Below are positions 56,901-63,590 of a stretch of DNA of 64,000 nt, one piece after another; within the stretch, counting starts at the first letter, position 1, and each line of letters starts with the position of its first letter. Location of the stretch: assembly GCF_905475395.1 (NCBI RefSeq), contig NC_058341.1:30643501-30707500 (forward strand), written 5' to 3'. This DNA comes from Chrysoperla carnea. Its lineage: Eukaryota > Arthropoda > Insecta > Neuroptera > Chrysopidae. The notes beneath the pieces are model-generated. The model was given only the letters and a program-made list of their open reading frames with translations, did no database searches and was not told where the DNA came from. Position numbers and translations under genes: made by a program.

Positions 56901-59900
56901 ATTTTTTGGACATAAACTGTACCAATCGAGTAACCGCTTGAAACTGATTTTAAAATGTAGTTTCGAGTGAGTAGAAAATAATTATGAACAACTGCCTCGG
57001 TCAATCTGGTGCTAACCCCATGGCACGACACATTTTTTAATTTTTTTTTTGTTGTGTTACCGTACCTATCGAGTAACCGCTTCAAACTGTAATTAAATTG
57101 AAGTTTAAACATTTCTTATTAAGAAAATATATTAGTGCCACTTCTATTTTAGTGACAAATGCCCGGCACGATACTTTATATTCCTTCAAGTCCCATACTA
57201 TTGCTCATATAATCTATAACAGATACATTGGGGAATAAATGAATAAACATCTAATGGATAACAATTACAGTAATTTTTAAGTGATTTTTTTTATTTATAC
57301 GAGTATTTTATAAAGTATCAACATAAAATACAATGAAAGTTCTCTCATATACATATTTTACTATAAAATTAATTAAAAAACTTAAATATCTAAAAATATA
57401 CATTGAACTATATATATAGAATTATTATTAAATGTCATCATGATCATCATCATCACTATCGTCATGATCATTGTCACTACGGCCATGATCATCGTCACTT
57501 TTATCATAATTATCATCATGGTCACCTTTATTTTCATGATTATCATCGTTATTATCGTCATGGTCACTGTCATTTTTTTTGTTGTAATCATCATTATCAT
57601 AAGAATCATCGTCACAATTATCAATTTCATTAAGCTCTACTTCATCAAGTTCTACCATAACAATATCTTCAACTAAGAGAGGTGTTGGATCACCTTCGAA
57701 CCAAAGCCATCCGCATTGTTCTGGTGAGAAATTGATGCAGTTAGCTTCAGTAGCATTCTGCCACATTGAAGTTACATAGATAGTTCGTAAAATTTTTTGT
57801 TTCAGTGACTTCCAACATGGTGGAAATTGAGTTGAATCAAATCTTTTTACATTTTTCATAAAATATTCTGCTACAGACGTTGACGTAAATCGATTTTGAA
57901 ACATTAATAATCTCGCATCATTTACATTGTTACAACTTATTCCATAAATTTTACAAGTATATTCTTGCAATATTTCCATACTTCTTAAATTATCAATTTC
58001 GTCTATATTCGCGCTCAATGTTCGCATCAAGTTTGGACAGCTTTTGACAAGTTTTGATATTTAAATTTTTTTAATTAATTTTATAGTAAAATATATGAGA
58101 GAACTTTCATTGTATTTTATGTTGATACTTGATGTTTATTCCTTTATTCCCCAATGTATCTGTTATAGATTATATGAGCAATAGTATGGGACTTGAAGGA
58201 ATATAAAGTATCGTGCCGGGCATTTGTCACTAAAATAGAAGTGGCACTAATATATTTTATTAATAGGAAATGTTTAAACTTCAATTTAATTACAGTTTGA
58301 AGCGGTTACTCGATAGGTACGGTAACACAACAAAAAAAAAATTAAAAAATGTGTCGTGCCATGGGGTTAGCACCAGATTGACCGAGGCAGTTGTTCATAA
58401 TTATTTTCTACTCACTCGAAACTACATTTTAAAATCAGTTTCAAGCGGTTACTCGATTGGTACAGTTTATGTCCAAAAAATGTACCTTAGAAAAAATATA
58501 GCAAGGTTATGCACCATATTTGCCCTGGCACTAAATGATTTTTTTAATAGTTACAGTGAGTAGTATCATTTAAAAAATACTTCATCCGGTAACTCGATAG
58601 GCCAGGTTTTTTGCAGCGAGCTCTTGCTCCAGTCCAAGAGCTCGCTGCAAAAAACCTGGCCTATCGAGTTACCGGATGAAGTATTTTTTAAATGATACTA
58701 CTCACTGTAACTATTAAAAAAATCATTTAGTGCCAGGGCAAATATGGTGCATAACCTTGCTATATTTTTTCTAAGGTACATTTTTTGGACATAAACTGTA
58801 CCAATCGAGTAACCGCTTGAAACTGATTTTAAAATGTAGTTTCGAGTGAGTAGAAAATAATTATGAACAACTGCCTCGGTCAATCTGGTGCTAACCCCAT
58901 GGCACGACACATTTTTTAATTTTTTTTTTGTTGTGTTACCGTACCTATCGAGTAACCGCTTCAAACTGTAATTAAATTGAAGTTTAAACATTTCTTATTA
59001 AGAAAATATATTAGTGCCACTTCTATTTTAGTGACAAATGCCCGGCACGATACTTTATATTCCTTCAAGTCCCATACTATTGCTCATATAATCTATAACA
59101 GATACATTGGGGAATAAATGAATAAACATCTAATGGATAACAATTACAGTAATTTTTAAGTGATTTTTTTTATTTATACGAGTATTTTATAAAGTATCAA
59201 CATAAAATACAATGAAAGTTCTCTCATATACATATTTTACTATAAAATTAATTAAAAAACTTAAATATCTAAAAATATACATTGAACTATATATATAGAA
59301 TTATTATTAAATGTCATCATGATCATCATCATCACTATCGTCATGATCATTGTCACTACGGCCATGATCATCGTCACTTTTATCATAATTATCATCATGG
59401 TCACCTTTATTTTCATGATTATCATCGTTATTATCGTCATGGTCACTGTCATTTTTTTTGTTGTAATCATCATTATCATAAGAATCATCGTCACAATTAT
59501 CAATTTCATTAAGCTCTACTTCATCAAGTTCTACCATAACAATATCTTCAACTAAGAGAGGTGTTGGATCACCTTCGAACCAAAGCCATCCGCATTGTTC
59601 TGGTGAGAAATTGATGCAGTTAGCTTCAGTAGCATTCTGCCACATTGAAGTTACATAGATAGTTCGTAAAATTTTTTGTTTCAGTGACTTCCAACATGGT
59701 GGAAATTGAGTTGAATCAAATCTTTTTACATTTTTCATAAAATATTCTGCTACAGACGTTGACGTAAATCGATTTTGAAACATTAATAATCTCGCATCAT
59801 TTACATTGTTACAACTTATTCCATAAATTTTACAAGTATATTCTTGCAATATTTCCATACTTCTTAAATTATCAATTTCGTCTATATTCGCGCTCAATGT

Positions 59901-61021
59901 TCGCATCAAGTTTGGACAGCTTTTGACAAGTTTTGATATTTAAATTTTTTTAATTAATTTTATAGTAAAATATATGAGAGAACTTTCATTGTATTTTATG
60001 TTGATACTTGATGTTTATTCCTTTATTCCCCAATGTATCTGTTATAGATTATATGAGCAATAGTATGGGACTTGAAGGAATATAAAGTATCGTGCCGGGC
60101 ATTTGTCACTAAAATAGAAGTGGCACTAATATATTTTATTAATAGGAAATGTTTAAACTTCAATTTAATTACAGTTTGAAGCGGTTACTCGATAGGTACG
60201 GTAACACAACAAAAAAAAAATTAAAAAATGTGTCGTGCCATGGGGTTAGCACCAGATTGACCGAGGCAGTTGTTCATAATTATTTTCTACTCACTCGAAA
60301 CTACATTTTAAAATCAGTTTCAAGCGGTTACTCGATTGGTACAGTTTATGTCCAAAAAATGTACCTTAGAAAAAATATAGCAAGGTTATGCACCATATTT
60401 GCCCTGGCACTAAATGATTTTTTTAATAGTTACAGTGAGTAGTATCATTTAAAAAATACTTCATCCGGTAACTCGATAGGCCAGGTTTTTTGCAGCGAGC
60501 TCTTGCTCCATTATATAAGAGAAATAAAATATGTATCCTGTTCGAACTAATCACCTCAGTAGGCAGAAAAAGTCATTGTTCTGAGGAGAATAATAATAAT
60601 AATGCTTTAATTTGATTTTTCTCCTGACGTTCTAAGATGATTTTTAAGAAAAGTGCCTAAACAGAATTTTACCTTTTGTTTATTGATAAATTTATTTTCA
60701 AAAGCCTTCAAAAATTGGGTGTGATAAAGAATAAGTAGTTATAGAAAGGCCTTTAAATAGTTGCCATTTGCAGCCTCTTTTCAGTACTTTGTTCATTAGA
60801 ATTGTTGGGTGTGTCATGAATTTTGACTTAATTGGTGTGCTGTCAATAAATTTATAAAATGTCACTACTTACTTTGAATCATTTTTCCATTTATAAGCAT
60901 TTGCGAAGTTGACTATATATAATCCGATTAATACTAGATAAAGGAATAAAACACGGAAAAAATGTTTTCTAAAAATAATAAAATTTTTCCACAATAACCA
61001 TCTTAAATGACACACACCCAT
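47542..61021 (-). CDS. ABCA-subfamily full ABC transporter, 19 coding exons
   Basis: ABCA proteins are membrane ATPases with two halves, each a transmembrane domain (TMD) and a nucleotide-binding domain (NBD), and most move lipids. I joined 19 exons at GT-AG sites: 61021-60873, 56710-56415, 56020-55839, 55289-55070, 54818-54663, 54600-54466, 54336-53935, 53717-53406, 52958-52658, 52034-51908, 51827-51464, 51330-51205, 50611-50387, 49782-49536, 49471-49369, 49309-49055, 48947-48737, 48403-48233, 47915-47542. All phases agree; the total is 4356 nt, giving 1451 residues. Order: TMD1 (~1-400), NBD1 (~402-620), linker, TMD2 (~720-1080), NBD2 (~1085-1330), C-terminal region. This is shorter than the usual ~1600-1700 residues, mainly from a compact first extracellular loop. 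Both NBDs lack key catalytic residues (see exon entries). The exact subfamily member and substrate cannot be given. Confidence 0.88.
48233..48403 (-). CDS. ABCA-like transporter exon 18 (end of NBD2)
   Basis: It encodes GKTLIVTTENMRDCEMLCTN then VGILKHGSMAFIGSIRKLKR. In ABCA proteins this is the H-loop and the strand after it, usually '[21 protein letters not shown]'. The catalytic histidine is replaced by glutamate (~residue 1279). Both splice sites keep frame. The preceding intron is 333 bp with no other content seen. Confidence 0.88.
48737..48947 (-). CDS. ABCA-like transporter exon 17 (NBD2 signature and Walker B)
   Basis: It encodes residues ~1201-1270. The signature region reads LNSGNKRKVSIAIAIL instead of the usual YSGGNKRKLSxAIAL, so the serine and first glycine are changed. 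Walker B, VIILDEPTTG (~1242-1251), keeps its Asp and Glu. The following D-loop, normally GMDPxARR, reads GVGVVARR and has lost its Asp and Pro. It is joined to exon 18 inside the codon for Gly1271. Confidence 0.9.
49055..49309 (-). CDS. ABCA-like transporter exon 16 (NBD2 Walker A and Q-loop)
   Basis: It encodes residues 1116-1200, starting EGECFGLIGRNGEGKSTAFK. Walker A is GRNGEGKST, with the usual Ala replaced by Glu but the Lys and Ser kept. The Q-loop reads IGYCPQLDALYNLFTV, which is canonical. Exon ends are 'ttaattag|GAAGG' and 'AAAGAA|gtaagt', both phase 0. Confidence 0.92.
49369..49471 (-). CDS. ABCA-like transporter exon 15 (start of NBD2)
   Basis: A 103 nt exon reading THPVFVRDVSKTFRHGKLQV then LNHLFFSIR, equal to the first strand of ABCA NBDs (VxDVxKxYxxGxxxALxxLSF). 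It is flanked by introns of only 64 and 59 bp. The acceptor is 'aaactgcag', the donor 'acgt|gtaagt'. Confidence 0.88.
49536..49782 (-). CDS. ABCA-like transporter exon 14 (last TM helix of TMD2)
   Basis: It encodes residues ~999-1080. YPPERTWDTDIYISTAMLFI and EGVIFWMLFYTIEE match the end of ABCA TMD2, where a membrane helix leads into the NBD linker. The start at 49782 ('attcaaattttag') is chosen because it completes the split codon; a nearer-to-consensus acceptor 40 bp upstream would shift frame. The ~604 bp intron before it has no recognised content. Confidence 0.78.
50387..50611 (-). CDS. ABCA-like transporter exon 13 (TMD2 helix and loop)
   Basis: It encodes LKIVNYNLILVVHYMLIILP then PYAFMNMFYQLNKQYEI, equivalent to the ABCA 'hxxFLxxPxYxLGxGL' helix. 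The acceptor 'caatttttag' gives the two bases required by the phase-1 donor of exon 12. The following loop (KNNNTSAEYNDASIFLNCK) has a possible N-glycosylation site, NNTS. A pogo-like terminal repeat lies 15 bp upstream, in the intron. Confidence 0.8.
51205..51330 (-). CDS. ABCA-like transporter exon 12 (TMD2 helices)
   Basis: Spliced frame reads FLVYSFALLSFFYVLLLQFQ then STNTFTTIIILMFLIIG. This fits the ABCA 'LYGWSxIPLxYLLSFLFxxxxxAF' pattern and is hydrophobic. The genomic open frame across 51201-51833 reads another frame here (YIYDDFFGLLIC), but only the spliced frame gives the family pattern and agrees in phase with exon 13. Acceptor 'ttgtttcag' (AG 51332-51331), donor 'atcg|gtaatt'. Confidence 0.82.
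51464..51827 (-). CDS. ABCA-like transporter exon 11 (TMD2 core)
   Basis: It encodes residues ~761-881. The ABCA-type segment FLMDFYIQEKTCGFKFLQYV followed by SGVKFIIMWSSALGKDLL matches the family's 'FLVQERxSKxKHLQFVSGVxPxxYWLSNFxWD'. Two hydrophobic helices follow (ILFSLSIMWLVTLIF and a second). The end at 51464 ('ctgcag|gtatac') is inferred from phase; the last ~20 residues before it are not conserved, so the true donor could differ. Confidence 0.82.
51908..52034 (-). CDS. ABCA-like transporter exon 10 (first helix of TMD2)
   Basis: A 127 nt exon reading QYRAIVYKLFLVFKYTFFRI then IFNLCLFTIVRFGLWRRK. It equals the 'fxALLxKRxxxxxRxxxxxxxQxxxPxxF' stretch that opens the second half of ABCA proteins. 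It is too short to stand out as an open frame. The donor 'cgaaag|gtaagaa' is strong. The 623 bp intron before it holds nothing recognised. Confidence 0.75.
52658..52958 (-). CDS. ABCA-like transporter exon 9 (after NBD1)
   Basis: It encodes residues ~618-717, beginning TIRCHGTTDFIKKRFGIGNH, which fits the ABCA region just after NBD1 (GxLxCxGSxxFLKxxFGxGY). It ends in SKFDIINCKIAMWSLEDIIM, the 'hxSLEDVFL' closing helix. Acceptor 'tttaaaag', donor 'atgag|gtaaaa'. The 447 bp intron to exon 8 has no recognised content. Confidence 0.9.
53406..53717 (-). CDS. ABCA-like transporter exon 8 (NBD1 signature, Walker B, H-loop)
   Basis: It encodes residues 514-617. Where ABCA proteins have LSGGMKRKLSVAIAL this exon has LSKDVVRRVNLALAF, so both signature glycines are gone. 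Walker B reads VVILDDPT (~564-571) with Asp in place of the catalytic Glu. The D-loop IDPSARR is kept. The H-loop reads CTRSVQEAEYC, with Arg (~600) where His is expected. The frame is open and spliced normally, so the changes are not read errors that break the gene. Confidence 0.92.
53935..54336 (-). CDS. ABCA-like transporter exon 7 (NBD1 Walker A and Q-loop)
   Basis: It encodes residues ~380-513. VELVDVSKRYFPFFSFQKYV opens NBD1, Walker A is GENGSGKTT (441-449), and the Q-loop is QIGVCHQYNNIRNYNDLTV. Walker A is intact, so ATP binding at this half is plausible even though the exon 8 motifs are degenerate. Acceptor 'cattttag', donor 'gcggg|gtaagt'. Confidence 0.93.
54466..54600 (-). CDS. ABCA-like transporter exon 6 (end of TMD1)
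   Basis: It reads SIQYKIWYTKGLALLIMDIV then IYAITLVDIEYIGLLKDKFH and KNPRG. ABCA proteins have the same layout here (xxxMLLxDxxLYxLLxWYIExVxPGxYGxPxPWYF). The PG/PW motif is not kept. It is only 135 nt, flanked by introns of 62 and 129 bp. Confidence 0.82.
54663..54818 (-). CDS. ABCA-like transporter exon 5 (TMD1 helix and loop)
   Basis: It reads RFGELLAIMLLFLQYCIAPH followed by IKPLQYLSIAFLWNESF, comparable to the ABCA helix and 'LSCLFxxxxLGxGL' loop before the last TMD1 helix. The acceptor at 54820-54819 ('attcttttgatag') was picked from phase and its pyrimidine tract. Donor 'gaaag|gtaaac'. Confidence 0.72.
55070..55289 (-). CDS. ABCA-like transporter exon 4 (TMD1 helices)
   Basis: It reads DSLKEIGVSYFVMKISWELI, then FFVQLLPFTALYTYLMIF and a helix IFYVLFVAISILIWMN. 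Directly after exon 3's SERKSRM this gives the ABCA 'EKExxLKExMxxMGLxxxxxWxxWF' coupling segment. Acceptor 'tgttaccag', donor 'aaatg|gtaaat'. Confidence 0.85.
55839..56020 (-). CDS. ABCA-like transporter exon 3 (start of TMD1 core)
   Basis: It reads KCSVAFLDVPKWLAKLISKD then RWRMCANSIFLTWVAILLTM ending SERKSRMM. The hydrophobic helix followed by E-x-K-S-R is the ABCA hallmark before the cytosolic coupling helix. Acceptor 'ttacaaaaag' (weak pyrimidine tract), donor 'gatg|gtattt'. The 549 bp intron after it has no recognised content. Confidence 0.82.
56415..56710 (-). CDS. ABCA-like transporter exon 2 (first extracellular loop)
   Basis: It reads ISPLYYSPQCGQTSKIMSDA, then later VDVVLFVEFLPKRCNSNVTN. 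The 'YYSPxxxxTxxIM' start is the usual opening of the ABCA extracellular loop. It contains NVTN and NISQ, possible N-glycosylation sites. The loop is much shorter than in typical ABCA proteins. The acceptor 'atctttcag' follows the 4162 bp first intron, which holds the tandem transposons; the nearest transposon end is ~40 bp away. Confidence 0.83.
56756..57391. repeat. Left terminal inverted repeat, transposon copy 1
   Basis: It starts 'caagagctcgctgcaaaaaa' and is the inverse of 58057-58626. It carries the motif ATCGAG(T)TAACCG(CTT) three times, at about 56783, 56923 and 57067, the last two inside a longer shared block ending 'aaactg'. The arm is ~66 bp longer than its partner because of an indel near 57240-57310. 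The 97-codon open frame in the arm is an effect of the repeat, not a supported gene. Confidence 0.9.
57428..58027 (-). CDS. Transposon core protein with acidic/His-rich tail (copy 1)
   Basis: An open frame of 199 codons from ATG at 58027. The first half reads EYTCKIYGISCNNVNDARLL, MFQNRF, then FPPCWKSLKQKILRTIYVTS and MWQNATEANC, ending SPEQCGWLWFEGDPTPLL. From memory this is the layout of the C-terminal part of transposon-linked proteins in insects and cnidarians ('LYG..vn.aRy..F...LPP..daL..H..Ra.YQ..iW....P.P..hGW'). The usual Cys-rich end is replaced by ~65 residues of mostly Asp, Asn and His. Function unknown. It may be a last exon of a longer protein, or a solo domain kept by the element. 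There is no catalytic DDE triad. Confidence 0.55.
   Translation of the reverse strand: MRTLSANIDEIDNLRSMEILQEYTCKIYGISCNNVNDARLLMFQNRFTSTSVAEYFMKNVKRFDSTQFPPCWKSLKQKILRTIYVTSMWQNATEANCINFSPEQCGWLWFEGDPTPLLVEDIVMVELDEVELNEIDNCDDDSYDNDDYNKKNDSDHDDNNDDNHENKGDHDDNYDKSDDDHGRSDNDHDDSDDDDHDDI
58057..58626. repeat. Right terminal inverted repeat, transposon copy 1
   Basis: Inverse of 56756-57391, ending 'gcagcgagctcttg'. With the following left arm of copy 2 it forms an inverted repeat of more than 1.1 kb around an 8 bp centre. Confidence 0.9.
58635..59270. repeat. Left terminal inverted repeat, transposon copy 2
   Basis: It repeats 56756-57391 at a 1879 bp offset. The outermost 'tg' of the putative end 'tggtcc' is absent here; the junction reads 'gctcca|gtccaag'. 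Confidence 0.9.
59307..59906 (-). CDS. Transposon core protein with acidic/His-rich tail (copy 2)
   Basis: Identical in translation to the frame at 57428-58027, with ATG at 59906. The same remarks on likeness to transposon-linked C-terminal domains apply. Complete identity of both copies suggests a very recent duplication or an assembly duplicate. Confidence 0.55.
   Translation of the reverse strand: MRTLSANIDEIDNLRSMEILQEYTCKIYGISCNNVNDARLLMFQNRFTSTSVAEYFMKNVKRFDSTQFPPCWKSLKQKILRTIYVTSMWQNATEANCINFSPEQCGWLWFEGDPTPLLVEDIVMVELDEVELNEIDNCDDDSYDNDDYNKKNDSDHDDNNDDNHENKGDHDDNYDKSDDDHGRSDNDHDDSDDDDHDDI
59936..60505. repeat. Right terminal inverted repeat, transposon copy 2
   Basis: It repeats 58057-58626 at a 1879 bp offset and closes the tandem array with 'gagctcttgctcca', directly followed by TTA. 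Confidence 0.9.
60873..61021 (-). CDS. ABCA-like transporter exon 1 (N-terminus)
   Basis: The ATG at 61021-61019 starts MGVCHLRWLLWKNFIIFRKH then FFRVLFLYLVLIGLYIVNF. 'LLWKNF' followed by one membrane helix is the usual ABCA N-terminus. The open frame runs 17 codons further upstream, but only from a non-ATG codon, so I chose this ATG. Donor 'tcaaa|gtaagtag' is strong and ends in phase 2, which matches exon 2 four kilobases away. Confidence 0.85.
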
Positions 61022-61424
61022 TATAAATTTGATTTTAAAAAAATTTTCACTATGACTATTCGTCCAATTCAAAATAACTATGGAGACAGAAAGTACTTAG
61101 ATTAATTTTGTGATCAAAACTAGATCCATAGAAATATCATTTAAAACTATTAAGGTAGGCCCTCACGCTACGTTTTACACAGCCATTTAAAAAAAACAAT
61201 CCTGTCAGGCCCTATCAGGATAAATTTGGAACAACATTTTTTTTTTTGTATAGGATTTTAGAGAAGAGTTAGAATTTTTTTTTTTTTGCTTCGTGCGAAC
61301 TTGCAGCTAAAAACTTGATTTGTAAAAAAAGTATAAACGGTGAAAAAATAGACTTTGATTTCACATACTTTGCATTTTTATATTTTTGAGTGCATATTAC
61401 TAAACAAAAAACACAACCCTGTAT
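61022..61424. other. Upstream region of the ABCA-like gene
   Basis: Presumed 5' UTR and promoter. I see poly-T and poly-A tracts but no clear TATA box, initiator or other element that I would defend. Confidence 0.35.
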
Positions 61425-61660
61425 ATATCAAGGTATACTAAGTTAAGTCCCAAGTTTATAACGCTTAAAAATATTAGTGCTGCCAACAAAATTTTGGTAT
61501 AGGTGTTCATAAAATCACCTAATAAGTCCATTTCCGGTTGTCCGTCTGTCCGTTAACACGACATCTTTGTGACATGTATGTATGTGGGGCTATCTTTGTT
61601 TACTTATCATCAACCCTGTCTATACATAGTAGTTATTTCAGTCAATTTTTTGTTTTCATT
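61425..61660 (-). repeat. Dispersed repeat, family A (inverted, partial)
   Basis: Forward text 'tatatcaaggtatactaagt', 'agtcccaagtttataacgct', 'ttggtataggtgttcataaa' and 'ccatttccggttgtccgtct' is the inverse of the 3' half of family A copies. The middle, with the 'agatatcaagctg' block, is deleted. Confidence 0.65.
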
Positions 61661-63360
61661 AGTTTTTTTTTAATACTTTTTCATCACACTTTTTCGAAAA
61701 TGATAACAGATACGGAAAAGATGCAACAGACAATTTTTATGCAGTAAATTGTTGGACATTTTTTTTTCTTCTCTCGTTAAATTTTGATTCATATCATGGT
61801 TTTTATGTTATGTGCAAATATATGCATTTTTTGAAGAAGGGAAGTTGCCCCCACATCAATTTGTCAAATTTTTTAGATCTGTCTTTCCCTTAAAATCTTA
61901 TGGAAAAATTTCTGTTAGCAATTTGAGAGAAGTAAAGCAAAATGATTGAACTATACCTAAATAGGTCATATCATATTCTATCAGTAAAAATGGTTGCCGT
62001 TCTAGAATTATAATTGATATATATAAATAGATTTTCACATAAAATTCAATACATTATTAATGTTTATTTACATTCAATATATTATTGGAATTGTTTGAAG
62101 CTATATTTAAACAATATAATATATTGGTAGTATATTATATTATTACATAATACATACATATAATGTAATATATATGAGTGTGTATTTGAACTCTAAATAA
62201 GTTACAAATTCATTAAATTCAGGTGTTTACCACAAATTCAATCACCATTATTTGATAATTAATGAATTGGTGTGTACTATAGGTATAGCATTCTAATATT
62301 AGAATATATACAATAGGTTATATTATATAGTTATATACCTATCTGTATATGTTTAGTGTAAATAACAATGGATAATACATTGCTGTTGACATTGTAATTA
62401 ATAGTAACTAGATGATGTTTATATATAGGGTGACTCATTCGAATTTTCCCATTCTCAGTTATCGAGAACTAAACAAGAGAGTGGAAAATGTTTGAAGGAT
62501 AAATTTTAACATAAAACAAAATACGACCTTATTTTGGACCTGGAAGTTCATTTCCAAGGTCAAAACGACTTTACTTTGATCTTTTAAATGGAACCTTATA
62601 CAGAGTGTTATATTATTGACTGCAGAATTATTGCCTCCTGAAAAAACTGAGAAAGAAAAGAAGAAAATGTTCTTTACCAAATTTGGATACGAGATAATTA
62701 TCCTACTCTTATTATAATCAATTAATATAAAATACATTCGTCAAAATCAAATTCATCGAATAAAACACTACTTAAACAAAGGATGTGTTTTATCATTGTG
62801 GAAGGCGTCTCTAAATGCAAAATTATTACAAAAAAAACTCGATTTGATTACTTACGTTATAATAAAAACTAACCAATAAAAACCAAGTATTATTACACTC
62901 CCTTTCTTTGTAAATTAAGTGTTGTACGCAAACTATCGTGCGAATATCACATACCTTAATAAGCATCTGCCTGCTTGTCTGATTGTGTTCCTGTTTGCAC
63001 AAATCGCGGAAACGGTAATTTTGAAATGAATTTTCAGACTATTTTAATATGATTTTCAATATTTTTATTTTATAATCGATACTTTGGAGACTACCTGTTT
63101 CCTAAATTAGCGCCAACAGACGGGCAGGACTTGAGTTAATGCGAGAATATCTATGATCTGGTATAATTAGAAATCAGTATGCTTATAAAAATCAAATTGA
63201 TAATTTTTGAAATAATCAAATTTGACTTCGACTCCTCCTCTAATTAACACAAGTTACCCTGTATATATTGATAGGAAATATTTTCATCCCTATTTTATAA
63301 TATGATATACATGTTACATATAAATAGACACACTATAAACCTTTAAATACACTTATCAAA
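61661..63360. other. Intergenic DNA, probable repeat at 62.43-62.64 kb
   Basis: No gene seen. The block starting 'agggtgactcattcgaattt' with 'ggaagttcatttccaaggtc' reads like a dispersed insect repeat I have met before; this is recollection, not a comparison within the window. A minus-strand open frame through it (62459-62737) is therefore not called. Confidence 0.4.
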
Positions 63361-63521
63361 AATAAAAATGGGACACTTTTTGATGTTCTTTTAAAACTAC
63401 ACAATACTTGAGGGCAGACTTTAATTTGAAATCCTAATAGCCATCCAATGGCTTGTGGCAGTCACAGTTTTCTTTTCACTATAATTTATGTATCTTTAAG
63501 GTAAAAATTTTCTTTATTGAC

Positions 63522-63590
63522 GTGGATGGGTTTCGACCCGACGATCTTCCGCATGAGGCACCGTAACCACAAACCACTGAGTCATTGAGA
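63522..63590 (-). repeat. tRNA-derived SINE head (Pol III A and B boxes)
   Basis: On the minus strand an A box TGACTCAGTGGT (63584-63573) is followed ~33 bases later by a B box GGGTCGAAACCC (63539-63528), one base from GGTTCGANNCC at its core. The two ends do not pair as an acceptor stem, so it is not a working tRNA gene. A SINE body probably continues toward lower coordinates, to about 63360. Confidence 0.5.

Larger units (their letters stand above)
56748..60513. mobile_element. Tandem pair of long-TIR DNA transposons in intron 1 of the ABCA gene
   Basis: Two copies of one element lie head to tail with a period of 1879 bp and no difference that I noticed. The whole unit is flanked by TTA (56748-56750 and 60511-60513), which would fit a 3 bp target duplication and outer ends TGG..CAAGAGCTC. 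Copies are 56756-58626 and 58635-60505, separated by 'ctccagtc'. Each has long terminal inverted repeats around a core with one open frame and no recognisable DDE transposase, so it looks non-autonomous or transposase-poor. Three-base TWA duplications are known for PIF/Harbinger, but I cannot assign the superfamily. It is unlikely to block splicing because exon 1 and exon 2 junctions are intact. Confidence 0.85.

Noticed and set aside
56819..57112. 97-codon frame found in all four transposon arms
   Set aside because: It is identical because the arms are inverted repeats. It overlaps the subterminal motifs, has no domain, and half the copies face each way.
57403..57676. His-rich and Ile/Met-rich frames opposite the transposon core protein
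   Set aside because: They are other-frame readings of the Asp/His-coding GAT/CAT tract.
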